64,000 bases of DNA, from assembly GCA_963580285.1 (NCBI GenBank), contig OY757014.1, positions 100,814,072-100,878,071 on the forward strand. Direction: 5' to 3'. Both the position numbers and the translations under genes were made by a program. Within the stretch, counting starts at the first letter, position 1. Each line of letters begins with the position of its first letter. The stretch comes from Lucinisca nassula. Taxonomy: Eukaryota > Mollusca > Bivalvia > Lucinida > Lucinidae. A model generated the notes under the pieces. It saw nothing but the letters and a program-made list of their open reading frames with translations, was not told the origin of the DNA and did not search any database. This document shows, in pieces, positions 1-9,800 of this stretch.

Positions 1-1097
1 CTGGCCCACTGCCTATTTTAACACAAGCAGAGGAGGAGGTTGTTGTCAATTATTGCAAACTAATGACCGAAATTGGTTATCCCCTCACAAGGAAGGAGTT
101 GAAATGTGAAGTAAAGAAAGTTCTAGATTCCGATGGTCGCAAAACCCCATTTAAAGATAACCTTCCAGGAAAGGACTGGTTTAAAGCATTTGTATCTCGC
201 CATCCGGATCTCACAGAAAGGGCCCCTATGTCCCTTGGTCATGAGCGCGCTATTATATCTGATGACATGATTAAGGGCTGGTTCAATGGCGTCTATACAT
301 TTCTAGAGAAGGAAATTCCAGATTGGCAGGCTTTAATTAAAGATCCACGGCGCATATTCAATGCGGATGAAAGTGGATTTCCCTTGTGTATTACTACAGG
401 AAAGGTTCTGGCCCCAAAAGGTGTGCGACATGTCTATCACGTTGTGCCAAATAATAAAACTCAAATAACCGTTATGGTATGTTTTAATGCCTTTGGAGAA
501 TATGTTCCTCCAGTTATAGTATATCCTGGTCAGAGATTTCGTGATGTAGGCATCAACGGATTCCCAGAGGCAATTTATGGACACACCGATAGTGGTTGGA
601 TGGATAGTGCTCTGTTCGTCGAGTTCTTATATCATCTGAAACAGTTTGCCGAGGGAAAACAAATCACATTCCCAATATTGCTATTTGTTGACGGCCATTC
701 AACACACATGTCTCTACAGGCTGCTGAATTCTGCCGTGACAATGACATCATTCTGTACTGTTTATTGCCTAACGCCACTCATATACTGCAGCATTGTGAC
801 GTTGGCTTGTTTTCCCCAATGAAGAAAGCTTGGAGTAACGCTGTGAAGTCATGGCAGATGGAACTTCTTGGTGAGATTCTTACAAAGAAATGCTTCCCAG
901 AAATTTTTAGAAAGGCTTGGGTCAGTGTTACAACCTTAGAAAATGCAGTTCATGGATTCCGTCGCTGTGGCTTATTTCCTCTAACACCAGATGGGATAGA
1001 TACAACAAAGTTAGGGCCTTCCAAGATTGCATCAAGCACTTCTTCAAGTCAGATTCTTCCAGAAACTGGTTCTTCTGTCCTCCTTCCAATGGTTTAA
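1..1097 (+). CDS. pogo/Tigger-type DDE transposase, 5' end outside window
   Basis: Encodes a cut-and-paste DNA transposase (Tc1/mariner superfamily, pogo/Tigger branch) that would bind terminal repeats and insert at TA. The frame is open from the window edge; the codons upstream of the ATG at 63 read like the start of a CENP-B-type helix-turn-helix (GPLPILTQAEEEVVVNYCK), so that ATG is internal. Counting from it, the HTH continues to about residue 62 (PGKDWFKAFVSRHPDL) and a DDE_1 core follows: D102 in FNADESGF, D210 in LLFVDGHSTH and D246 in HILQHCDVGLF, with 35 residues between the last two. The end, GFRRCGLFPLTPDGID, is the usual family C-terminus. About 340 codons without a stop and an intact triad suggest a young copy. 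No terminal repeat is visible downstream. Family call strong; activity is inference. Confidence 0.9.
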   Translation, partial: GPLPILTQAEEEVVVNYCKLMTEIGYPLTRKELKCEVKKVLDSDGRKTPFKDNLPGKDWFKAFVSRHPDLTERAPMSLGHERAIISDDMIKGWFNGVYTFLEKEIPDWQALIKDPRRIFNADESGFPLCITTGKVLAPKGVRHVYHVVPNNKTQITVMVCFNAFGEYVPPVIVYPGQRFRDVGINGFPEAIYGHTDSGWMDSALFVEFLYHLKQFAEGKQITFPILLFVDGHSTHMSLQAAEFCRDNDIILYCLLPNATHILQHCDVGLFSPMKKAWSNAVKSWQMELLGEILTKKCFPEIFRKAWVSVTTLENAVHGFRRCGLFPLTPDGIDTTKLGPSKIASSTSSSQILPETGSSVLLPMV

Positions 1098-1680
1098 GAA
1101 GGACAGCTAACACTGAAACAGTTTCCGTAAAAGTCGTGCTTATTTATTAGTGACAACGTCGATGCAACGTCGTGACATTGCATCGGCGTATTACTTAGAC
1201 TTCATGGGCATGACATGGGTCTTATTCTTAAAGGCGACCAGCACTGACTCAGGCGAGCAGTCTTGCCAGAGCCATTGCTGCCCTCGGATAGGTACAAGAA
1301 AAGATGCGTAATAGTTGGCTGTGCACATGCATTTGACAAAATGTATGTAAATTTGATAATGCTACGAGTAATAAGGACAGTAATACAGAGGAAATGATTA
1401 ACATCTTAAGCCCCAGAGTGAATAGAATATGTAACGAACGCCGACGGACGCCGACAGACGCCTGGGGTATGGCAATAGCTCACCCTACTTTCGAAAGGCG
1501 AGCAAAAATGGTTGATTATCAACTTCTCAAACTGGGGAAGCCTTCCTTTTAAAAGGAAACTTTATTTCTAGACTGTAATGTTTTCTGGGTGCGTTGTTGA
1601 AACAACATAGATATAAATATCTGTCATCTTAGTACTGATGCTTGAAAATCTGCCGTGTGTGTCAATACCCCTTAAATGAC
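1098..1680. other. non-coding, repeat-like DNA downstream of the transposase
   Basis: No gene seen. Around 1435-1515 there is a GACGCCGACAGACGCC-like stretch followed by TGGCAATAGCTCACC and CGAAAGGCGAGC, a weak inverted repeat of the kind found in dispersed mollusc repeats. Confidence 0.4.
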
Positions 1681-1806
1681 GCATAGAAAAGAGCGAAACT
1701 TGATTCAAACGACTGACTGCGCATGTGCGCATTGGTCTCACACTAGGGCAGGTTGTTTCAAGGCGCAAACAGCTTTTATTGAAGCTAGATGAAAAGATAA
1801 ACAACT
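1681..1806 (+). promoter_or_regulatory. possible promoter/5' UTR of the kringle-CUB gene
   Basis: This stretch lies just upstream of the signal-peptide ATG. It holds a near-palindromic TGCGCATGTGCGCA at 1718-1731, close to the NRF-1 consensus (YGCGCAYGCGCR), directly followed by ATTGG, an inverted CCAAT box. No TATA box is evident. Placement before the first coding exon fits a promoter, but the transcription start cannot be read from sequence. Confidence 0.35.
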
Positions 1807-1858
1807 ATGTGGCTTCTGCTTCTGTGGTTGTCTGTGTATTCTTTGGATTCTGTAATAG
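1807..1858 (+). CDS. exon 1 of secreted kringle-CUB protein: signal peptide
   Basis: ATG at 1807 begins MWLLLLWLSVYSLDSVI, a short leucine-rich hydrophobic stretch typical of a secretory signal peptide. The exon ends at 1858 with AATAG|GTAAAT, a good donor, leaving one base of a codon (phase 1). The next recognised exon, the kringle at 15456, starts with the two bases that complete this codon, as is normal for extracellular modules bounded by phase-1 introns. A SINE sits two bases after the donor GT. Additional small exons between this one and the kringle cannot be excluded. Assignment to the same gene is inferred from phase, order and strand. An unrelated short gene is possible. Confidence 0.68.
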
Positions 1859-1860
1859 GT

Positions 1861-2190
1861 AAATAAATCTTTGTTTGTTTGTTTGATTTGAGGTTTAACA
1901 TCCCCGTCAACACTGTATAGGTCATTTTGGAGACGTTGCTTCCAATTTTGTGGGACTTTTACCCGACATTGAGATGAAATGACATCTCAAGCCCTGTCGC
2001 CTAATGAAACCAATAGGGTTTATAAGCATGGACGGTCCGACACTCACACCGCTTTGCCTGGGCAGGCTTAGATCCTCTAAGCGGTTTTCCAGTACTCGTG
2101 TGTGGGTCGGATTCCGCTCTGCGTGGAAGCATCATGCAGACAATATATTTCTTCAAGCGCCGATGGGCGGGTGCCGAAAAATAAATCTTT
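1861..2190 (-). mobile_element. SINE (family C) with 12-bp target duplication
   Basis: The element is at 1873-2178 and reads on the minus strand, ending in GTTAAACCTCAAATCAAAC-like sequence. It is flanked by exact direct repeats AAATAAATCTTT (1861-1872 and 2179-2190). Other copies are at 5831, 9356, 14250, 27512 and 27907. The 3' tail resembles that of family A, suggesting mobilisation by the same LINE. From memory it recalls the V-SINE-like RUDI elements of bivalves, which is not verified. Confidence 0.85.
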
Positions 2191-2246
2191 ACAGTTAGGA
2201 AGTGATGCATACTATTATAGGGATCAAACGTTAATTCCGCGCATTG

Positions 2247-2289
<43 letters not shown>
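2247..2289. repeat. (TAA)n microsatellite
   Basis: Uninterrupted AAT/TAA trinucleotide run following the first SINE. Confidence 0.95.
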
Positions 2290-2290
<1 letters not shown>

Positions 2291-3010
2291 CCTAGCCTGA
2301 AGACCGAGGGTTTCGACTTCTGAGTGACTTAAAACTTCACGGTTGATTCTTTGTTGTCGTCAAGCAGATGTTGCATATTTTTAAATTACCTATATGTTAA
2401 TATATTTGGTCTTTGTCATGACTTAAAGACTCAATGTTTTCTTTTGTTAAAACAAATGAACAAAAACACGGCTGGTAAACTCGTAAGGGGTAACCACCGG
2501 TTATGCACTCAAAATTCTTACGGGAACTTTTGGTTATGCCTTCCGAGACCACAATTATGTCAACAAACAGGTGAGTGTTCTCGATATATGATTTTTAGTC
2601 ATTTTTGTAAATACATTTTGAGAAATCGGGCTATTCTCAACAACTTTAATTTCTGCATCAGAAAAGATGGGTGTGGATAGGAAAAGGCAAGCGGTCGATT
2701 TTTAATTTAATTTCTCCCTTGGGAAGGTAGTCAGATATTTCTGTTTTGACCGGTTTTCTAGTGCCGAATGAAGGCATTTTCAGCTACCCGGACGATGCGA
2801 AACTAATCCAACATGCCAAATAACACGTAATTCAAACCACTTTCATGTTGAAATACATAAAATGCCAAATTTCCTCAAAAATATCTGACTTTTCTTTTCT
2901 GATGCTGAAATGAAAGTTGTTGAGAATAGCATTGCCCGATTTCTCAAAATGTTTTTTTTTTTTTTTGTGTGTGTGTGTGTGTGTGTGTTTTGAAAATTCT
3001 ACTTTCGATC
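2290..3010. other. intron 1 sequence, no gene recognised
   Basis: A cysteine-containing open stretch ends at a good donor-like ACAG|GTGAGT at 2570, but no phase-compatible acceptor or known domain is seen. At 2951-2990 there is a poly-T run followed by a (TG)n run. Confidence 0.4.
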
Positions 3011-3293
3011 CATCACGGAAACATGCCTATATAATTTTGACCCGCTTGAACCCGACTTTTATATTGTAAAACTGGGGTTTACAGGGGTAAACCTTATTTT
3101 TCTTATATCTGCCCTAAAATATAGATTGTGAGTACCCGTTTGAATCTACTCGATGAGGCGGTTCTAACGAGTACCCACAATCTATATTTTGAGCAGAAAT
3201 AAGAAAAATATCTAAATTTTTCATCTGAAAATTTTCGTGTTTTTTTTCGGCGGTAGAGTTTACAACGATTTGAATAGGCGTGTTTTCATAATG
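3011..3293 (+). mobile_element. hairpin MITE, subfamily A
   Basis: Starts CATCACGGAAACATGCC and ends TAGGCGTGTTTTCATAATG, so the ends are inverted repeats. The core is an imperfect palindrome: ATAGATTGTGGGTAC, an AGGCGGTTCTAACGAG arm, then the reverse, bordered by TTATTTCTGC on one side and GCAGAAATAAG on the other. One arm of the core is degraded here. At least 15 copies or fragments lie in this window. Confidence 0.85.
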
Positions 3294-3553
3294 AAACTAG
3301 TTGTTGTTAGGGTAGAGTGAAAATGTTGTAATTTCTTACATATTTTACACTTCCATTTCTTTTCCTCTTTCTCCTCTGTCCTTCACTTTTTGGCCTCCCC
3401 TGTCTCGCCCTTTCTCTTTGAGACGACATTAAAATGACCCATCCGTCAGTCAGTCAAAACAACAGCTTATATAGCGGGAGACTTATGCCACAAATTAAGC
3501 ATTTCGCATTCAACATTTTCGTTAAACTGCTTTGAAAGAGATATTTTCTGTTA

Positions 3554-4007
3554 AAGGTTATGAGCCTGGAAAAGGAGGTTGTGGACCCAGCTTTTAGCCA
3601 TGTATTAGACAATAGTCACATTTGATTGGATATAATTATGAAACTGATGAGAAATACTTAGCTGTTATTTTTTTTCTTGCAGGGTATTATATGTGCATTA
3701 AACACATAAAGAAAACAAAGTGAACTGTCTCCTGAATTTTCTGTTGTGATAATAATTGTACATGTGGTATCTCTGAATTTCCAAGACTGAATTTTCACTT
3801 TGAGGCAGGGTTACCTCCCTTAGACAGTTAGAATGCTTGAAATTGCCACATGACACCCTTGTTTTTTTGTATAATTTTGTAGTTGGCAGTTTGTTTACCA
3901 TGTTTGGGGGTAAGAAAATCAATTTGAAATGCAGATTAATCAGGTACAGGGTCAAATATTAACATGTAAGCTTATGGAAATGTAAATAGAAGACCATAAC
4001 CTAAACC
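3554..4007. repeat. 454-bp duplicated block, copy 1
   Basis: By eye identical to 4930-5383 over its full length, with an offset of 1376 bases. The ends are inverted: AAGGTTATG at the start and CATAACCT near the end. Contains TTTTTTTTCTTGCAGG, an acceptor-like string. No convincing coding sequence. Confidence 0.85.
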
Positions 4008-4929
4008 GAAAGTAGAAAATCATCACCTCTGTCCTGTTTTTGGTCATTACATAATATTTTCACAAATTTGAAGGTTCTATGTAATTCTGTGTCATAAACT
4101 GGATTTTCCTGACATGTATTTTGCTACAAAAACTGTAAAATTTGTAACTTTAGTGCTAATTTAGGTCTAACTGGGCCATTTGATCAACTTTGTGCTTCTG
4201 ATCCATGTAAATGGAGGGGGGGGGGAAGGGGGTAGGGGTTGCTTTGCTCTAAAGCCATGTTAATCAGTGTTGTCATTTGTCTGTTTGGAAAGGAGTCTTG
4301 CAGTAGGTGTATGAACATAACATAAGTAAAAGAATCTACTCCATCTGGAATATATGGCATCAGGCTTGGTCCAAAGCAAAATTTCAAAACATTTTTCTCC
4401 GAACAGCCCGCTGCAATATCGCGACAAGTTTTCTCATCTGTTATAAGTTCTAATTGGTTATATTCATGTTACTGGATCTGAACAGATATTTTCAGCTGTT
4501 TCTTATGGCATTAGGGCATTTATGACCATTTTCATCAATGTTTTGTCTTCAAAATATCCTCAAAATGCCTTTTTTTTACTTAAAGTAGGGGGTATAGGTG
4601 TAGGAACAACCATAACTTCTACATAGGTGTGCTATTTAGGCATAATTTAGTGCATTTTAGGACTGAAGTATTCCAAAGACACATGAGAAGAACCACTGAT
4701 GCAAGCCGGTCTCTGGGTTCCAGTCCAGGAAGAGGTAAACTTTGCGCTTTTTCACAAAATATGGTTTGTTCGGCTTTCATCGTAAAATCTGAAGGCGATA
4801 ACTTTTTTGCAAACTTGAAAGATTCTTTGTCACTGAACATTTAGTATGCACGACTACATTATTATATATGATCTAAATTTCTATTTGGCAATTCTTTTGA
4901 TGGATTATAAGGAAAATAAGGTTTGGTTT
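4008..4929. other. spacer between the identical 454-bp blocks
   Basis: About 0.9 kb with no recognised gene or transposon protein. A G-rich run is at 4214-4232. Together with the flanking blocks it makes a 1.83-kb unit that resembles a short element with long terminal direct repeats, but no primer-binding site or coding region is visible. Confidence 0.45.
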
Positions 4930-5383
4930 AAGGTTATGAGCCTGGAAAAGGAGGTTGTGGACCCAGCTTTTAGCCATGTATTAGACAATAGTCACATTTG
5001 ATTGGATATAATTATGAAACTGATGAGAAATACTTAGCTGTTATTTTTTTTCTTGCAGGGTATTATATGTGCATTAAACACATAAAGAAAACAAAGTGAA
5101 CTGTCTCCTGAATTTTCTGTTGTGATAATAATTGTACATGTGGTATCTCTGAATTTCCAAGACTGAATTTTCACTTTGAGGCAGGGTTACCTCCCTTAGA
5201 CAGTTAGAATGCTTGAAATTGCCACATGACACCCTTGTTTTTTTGTATAATTTTGTAGTTGGCAGTTTGTTTACCATGTTTGGGGGTAAGAAAATCAATT
5301 TGAAATGCAGATTAATCAGGTACAGGGTCAAATATTAACATGTAAGCTTATGGAAATGTAAATAGAAGACCATAACCTAAACC
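4930..5383. repeat. 454-bp duplicated block, copy 2
   Basis: Second copy of the block at 3554. Just after its end comes CTCAAATCAAACAAAC, which looks like the tail of a family C SINE. Confidence 0.85.
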
Positions 5384-5464
5384 TCAAATCAAACAAACAT
5401 AACAAAATATATATTTACAGATGCGACCTTTTTGTGGGCAATTTAAGGCTATTACATGTTTGAA

Positions 5465-5665
5465 AAGTAGAAGTAAAACAAAGCTCAGGAATCGATACAA
5501 TTAACTTACTCCACCCATCAAAGACACCAAAGGGAAAGAAACACAAACATTAAGCGACCAGACCATAATGGAAACCTAAACAAAGGAAGGCCATAAGAAC
5601 AGTTACTTTCGCACAAAATGGCCATATGGCCATCCAAAATAAAACGACACAAGTGATACACACAG
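5465..5665 (-). mobile_element. 3'-end fragment of the RT retroelement (family P)
   Basis: Carries GAATCGATACAATTAAC, CACCAAAGGGAAAGAAAC and CATAATGGAAACCTAAAC. It matches, inverted, the stretch near 16625-16850, including the same variant GCGACCAGACCATAATGG, so the two are from one subfamily. Confidence 0.7.
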
Positions 5666-5764
5666 TAAGTAACAAGCCTACGAATTAACATCACGTGGTT
5701 TCATGTGATTATTAAAACAAGGATTATTTTATAAAGGAAAGAAAACTGATTTCGATACAACCGT

Positions 5765-5822
5765 TTGTTGACTGGGCCGTTAAACTCCAATACAAACAAA
5801 CACACAAACAAACAAACAAAAA
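5765..5822 (+). mobile_element. SINE family A tail fragment
   Basis: GTTGACTGGGCCGTTAAACTC followed by a run of CAAA/AAAC repeats, the 3' tail seen in the copies at 39805 and 63590. Confidence 0.6.
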
Positions 5823-5830
5823 ACGTTTGT

Positions 5831-6077
5831 CTGATTTGAGGTTTAACGTCCCCGTCAACACTGTATAGATCATTGGAGACGCTGCTTCCAATTTTGTGGG
5901 ACTTTTACCCGACACTGAGATGAAACCAATAGGGTTTATAAGCATGGGCTCACTTTTGCCTGGGCAGGCTTAGATCCTCTAAGCGGTTTACCAGTACTCG
6001 TGTGCGGTCGGTTTCAGCTCTGCGTGGAAGCATCATGCAGCCCATTTATTTTTTCAAGCCCCGATGGGCGGGGGCTT
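5831..6077 (-). mobile_element. SINE (family C)
   Basis: Minus-strand copy lacking the 28-base stretch that contains GGTCCGACACTCACACC in the copy at 1873. It is flanked by near-identical AAAAAACGTTTGT and AAAAAACCGTTTGT, an apparent target duplication. Confidence 0.8.
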
Positions 6078-6348
6078 AAAAAACCGTTTGTGCAACAGAA
6101 TCTGGCAATGTGAGATCTGGAGTTAACGGAAACAAAATGTATCATTACAAACTGTTTCTCACTGCATTAGGTCACAAACATTACTACCCTTTTAATGGTA
6201 GGACATTAAGGACACCATGTTCAAAGTGCAGTCTTAATTTTGCTATTCAAACGAAAGCTGCATATGAAAAAAAGAAGTGAAGGCAATGATCAGAATTCGA
6301 TACTGTAACAATCAACCCATCAGAGACACCAAAGGGAAAGAAACGCAC

Positions 6349-6675
6349 ATGGGGCGCCGTTTTACTATTTAATCCGTATTTATAGATATCCATAAATCGA
6401 ATTATGGATATCCATAATTCGATTTATGGGTATCCATAAATCAGACGAATAATGGATATCAATAATTCGAATTATGGATATCAATAAATCGAATAATGGA
6501 TATCCATTATATGATTTATGGATATCATTAATTCAGATCGAATTATGGATATCTATAATTCGAATTATGGATATCCATAATTCGAATTATGGCTATCCAT
6601 AAATAGTAATGGATATCCATAATTCGAATTATGGATATCTATAAATACGGATTAAATAGTAAAACGCCGCCCCAT
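6349..6675. mobile_element. MITE D: long terminal inverted repeats around a GATATC palindrome array
   Basis: Terminal inverted repeats of roughly 43-45 bases start ATGGGGCGCCGTTTTACTAT and mirror at the right end, with one mismatch near the tip. The interior is an array of about a dozen copies of palindromic units like AATTATGGATATCCATAATT. Flanks are AAACGCACAT and AAACGCAAACAT, resembling a 9-11 bp target duplication as made by Mutator-like elements. Inserted in a family P 3' UTR. Confidence 0.85.
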
Positions 6676-6687
6676 AAACGCAAACAT

Positions 6688-6965
6688 CATTACGAAAACA
6701 CACCCGTGTGACACATGCATTATTCATATCTCCAAAATGGCTACTTTTCTGATGAAAATCCGTGATATTTTTCTTATTCATGCTGCAAACATATGTGATG
6801 GGTGCTCGTTAGAACCGCCTTAATGATTCAGTTCTCACGGATACCCACAGCCTATGTTGTTGAGCAGAAATAAGAAAAATAATGTATTCCCCCGTACACC
6901 CATATTTTCTCTATATAAACTGGGTTGTACTGGGGCGTTCATTTCACGGACTTGTTCACGTGATG
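6688..6965 (-). mobile_element. hairpin MITE, subfamily B
   Basis: CATTACGAAAACACACCCGTG at the left and GGACTTGTTCACGTGATG at the right. The core palindrome is partly degraded (CGTTAGAACCGCCTTAATGATTC). Inserted within the family P 3' UTR. Confidence 0.85.
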
Positions 6966-7759
6966 TAAAGTAAGTAAACCCTAATGGAAACACCGATAGG
7001 ACAGTTACTGTCCCACAAAATAGCCAACTGGCTACCCAAAACGAAAAATATAAGCGATACACAAACTCAAAGACAAACCATAACAAAAATAAAAACGCGA
7101 CAGAAGAACCGTCTTGGAACGGTCAATGAAACGAATTCCACTGGGGATGGGGGCTTTATTCGATTTTACGCGCTCACAATCATCGCCCTTACTTCCGTCG
7201 CGATTTAGACAAATAATGTGTTCAATCCACATGAAGGCCTTCTAACTCATCAGTGCAACATCTACGTGAACACTAAAAAATCAAAGAACCACAGAGATGA
7301 AAGAACGGCGAGGACTCGACAGCAGGAAACCACTGAAATGCTGGAGCAAAAGAAAACCAACAGTTTGGCTCCGATGGGCCCGACCAGAGACAGAGCATCA
7401 GGCACCAACATTAAAATCCGTTTAATTCCCAGTAAAACTTTGCGCTGGAACCGTGATAGAATATGAGGTCTGGCCCACTGGCGTGCAATTAAAGAGGGAT
7501 GCAAAGTTGTCAACTACCATGGATGAAGTCTGTCGTATAACGTTTATGTTGTTTAACATACTTTGGCCGAGCGATTTAAGATAATATGTTCTTTGACATG
7601 TCAGTGAACCTGCAATCGAAGTGACCTCTAGCAAAGGTCGCCGAAGGGGTTTGACTATTGACATTCATTTGACTTGGCGTTCATAGACATTCAGATTGTT
7701 CCTACTCTATAAAGCACAATAGTTTCCAAAATTTTATTGTTTTGACATCATCCTAATCA

Positions 7760-8010
7760 GGGTCCAGTTGTTCACAACTAACGACGTCGTTAGTTAACGT
7801 ATCGTTAAAAGTTTTAATCATTTATTCTGGCAAATATGCTAATATTTTTGCTGAAAAATGTGAGCAGCTTTTGCATTTGCAACAGCTGCTCACATTTTTT
7901 TTAACAAAAAGAAAATACCAAAATTTTAAATATTAAACGTGCTAGAAGAGTTAACAATATGGTCACTAACAAGCTCGTTAAGCTAACGAAGCTTTGAACA
8001 ACTGGCCCCA
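7760..8010. mobile_element. MITE F (GGGGCCAGTTGTTCA ends)
   Basis: Left end GGTCCAGTTGTTCACAACTAACG, right end GAACAACTGGCCCC, an inverted pair. The centre is a hairpin: TGTGAGCAGCTTTTGCA and CAACAGCTGCTCACA. A second copy is at 15746. Confidence 0.85.
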
Positions 8011-8241
8011 GATGCCTAAGGGGCCGAGATTGTTCTTGCCGTAAAAAGTTAAGACCCATACAATGCAATTATTTGAATTAATCGGATATTACTTGGTCAC
8101 CGAAAGCTACATACAAAGTTTCAAGACAATGTGCCCAGCATTTCAAAAGAAGAAGAGCTTTAAAGTGCTTTACCATGTTTGGGCATGGCAGCCATCTTGG
8201 TCATGTGACCTGGACTCTTCAAACAAAAGTTTGTTCCACTA

Positions 8242-8315
8242 TTCATTACGAAAACACGCCTATACAAATACATTGTAACGTTTATCGCTGTATAACTGAA
8301 AATTTTAAGATGAAC
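8242..8315 (-). mobile_element. hairpin MITE A end fragment
   Basis: CATTACGAAAACACGCCTATACAAATACATTG matches the 3' end of full copies (for instance 34148). The remainder is absent. Confidence 0.65.
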
Positions 8316-8329
8316 AAGAAGTGTTTGTG

Positions 8330-9800
8330 AAACACGAATATGTCCCCGGGCCTGGTCATTTTTTTCAAAGTCGGTCACAGTTCAAGGTCATGGTCACAGC
8401 TGGGAAGCCCTGACACAGGGAACTTACATGCCAAATATGAAGGCTCTGTCTTAAATGGTTCAAAAGTTATGAACAATAATATTTTTTCTTTAAAGTAGGT
8501 CAAAGGTCAAGGTTACAGGTCAAAATATTTTGCTTGAATGTATAGCTCTTGTCACAAGGAACTTACATGCCAAATATGAAGGCTCTGTCTTGAACGGTTA
8601 AAAATATTAACAATTTTATTTTTATTTTTTAGTAGGTCAAAGGTCAAGGTAAAAAAAATGTAAGAATGTAAAGCTCTTGTCACAAGGAATCTACATGCCA
8701 AATATGAAGGCTATATCACAAACGGTTCAAAAGTTATGACCAATGTTAACTTTTTCTTTATGTAGGTCAAGGGTCAAGATCAAAGTCACAAGTCAAAATT
8801 TTTTGTGCGAACGAAAAGCTCTTGTCTCAAGAAACCTACATGCAAAATATGAAGGCACTATCTCAAACGGTTAAAAAGTTATGACCGAAATGCTATTTTT
8901 TTATTTTAAGTTGGTCAAAGTCAAGGTCAAAGTCAAGGGTCAAAATTTTTTGCATGAATGTAAAGCTCTCGTCACAAGGAACCTACATGCCAAAATATGA
9001 AGGCTGTATCTCTAACGGTTCAAAAGTTATGACCAATGTTAACTTTTTCTTTTATGTAGGTCAAAGGTCATGGCCACAGGTCAAAATTTTTTGTGTGAAT
9101 GTTAAGTTCTTGTCACAAGAAACCTGCATGCAAAATACGAAGGCTTTATCTCAAAAGGTTCAAAAGTTATGACCAAAATGTTATTTGTTTACTTTAAGTA
9201 GGTCAAAGGTCAAGGTCAGGGTCACAGGTCAAATTTTTTGCACGTATGTAAAGCGTTTGTCACAAGGAACATACATGCCAAATATGAAGGCTGTATCTCA
9301 AGCGGTTCAAAAGTTATGACCAATGTTATTTTTTAGTAGTTCAAAGGTCAAGGTCTGAGCCCCCGCCCATAGGGGCTTGAAGAAATATATGGGCTGCATG
9401 ATGCTTCCACGCAGAGCTGAATCCGTCCCGTACAGTAGTACTGGTAAACCGCTAAGAGGATCTAAGCCTGTCCAGGAACCGCGGTGCGAGACGGACCGTC
9501 CATGCTAATAAACCCTATTGGTTTCATTGGGCGACAGGGCTTGAGATGTCACTGCATCTCAATGTCGGGTAAAAGTCCCACAAAATTGGAAGCAACGTCT
9601 CCAAAATGACCAGTGTTGACGGGGACGTTAAACCTCAAATCAAACAAACAAACAAAAGGTCAAGGTCAAGGTCACAGGTCAATTTTTTTGCATGAATGTG
9701 AAGCTCTTGTCATAAGAAACCTTCATGCCCAATATGAATATTCTACCTCAAATTGTTCAAAAGGTATTTCCAACGTTAAAGGTGTCCACGTACAAACCAA
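8330..9800 (+). repeat. satellite-like array of about 130-147 bp units rich in AGGTCA
   Basis: About eight units, each with CTTGTCACAAGGAAC, ACATGCCAAATATGAAGGCT, GGTTCAAAAGTTATGACC and AGGTCAAAGGTCAAGGTCA. It is bordered by ATGTCCCCGGGCC (about 8340) and ATGTCCCCGGTATCGC (about 9848). A SINE interrupts it at 9356-9654. Perfect AGGTCA-A-AGGTCA repeats are at 8497, 8634, 9058 and 9200. Confidence 0.85.
9343..9667 (+). mobile_element. SINE (family C) inside the satellite, with 13-bp target duplication
   Basis: The element is 9356-9654 and is nearly full length. The duplicated target AAAGGTCAAGGTC lies at 9343-9355 and 9655-9667, proving insertion into a pre-existing satellite unit. Confidence 0.9.

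Larger units (their letters stand above)
6263..7550 (-). mobile_element. RT retroelement (family P) 3' end, interrupted by two MITEs
   Basis: Read on the minus strand this is the last coding part and 3' UTR of the element whose RT lies at 12856. Landmarks on the plus strand are GTGCAATTAAAGAGGG, CCAACAGTTTGGCTCCGATG and GGACTCGACAGCAGGAAACC. The UTR is broken at 6349-6675 and 6688-6965 by MITE insertions and continues at 6966 with AAACCCTAATGGAAACACC, matching uninterrupted copies. Confidence 0.75.

Noticed and set aside
2351..2680. Cys-containing open frame ending at a good donor (2570)
   Set aside because: No acceptor in the phase needed for the surrounding gene and no match to kringle, CUB or another known module.
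3698..5331. Two identical 85-codon minus-strand frames
   Set aside because: They are identical only because the 454-bp block is duplicated; composition and lack of motifs argue against coding.
6368..6655. CRISPR-like array of regular palindromes
   Set aside because: There are no spacers and the units lie inside MITE terminal repeats in a eukaryotic genome.
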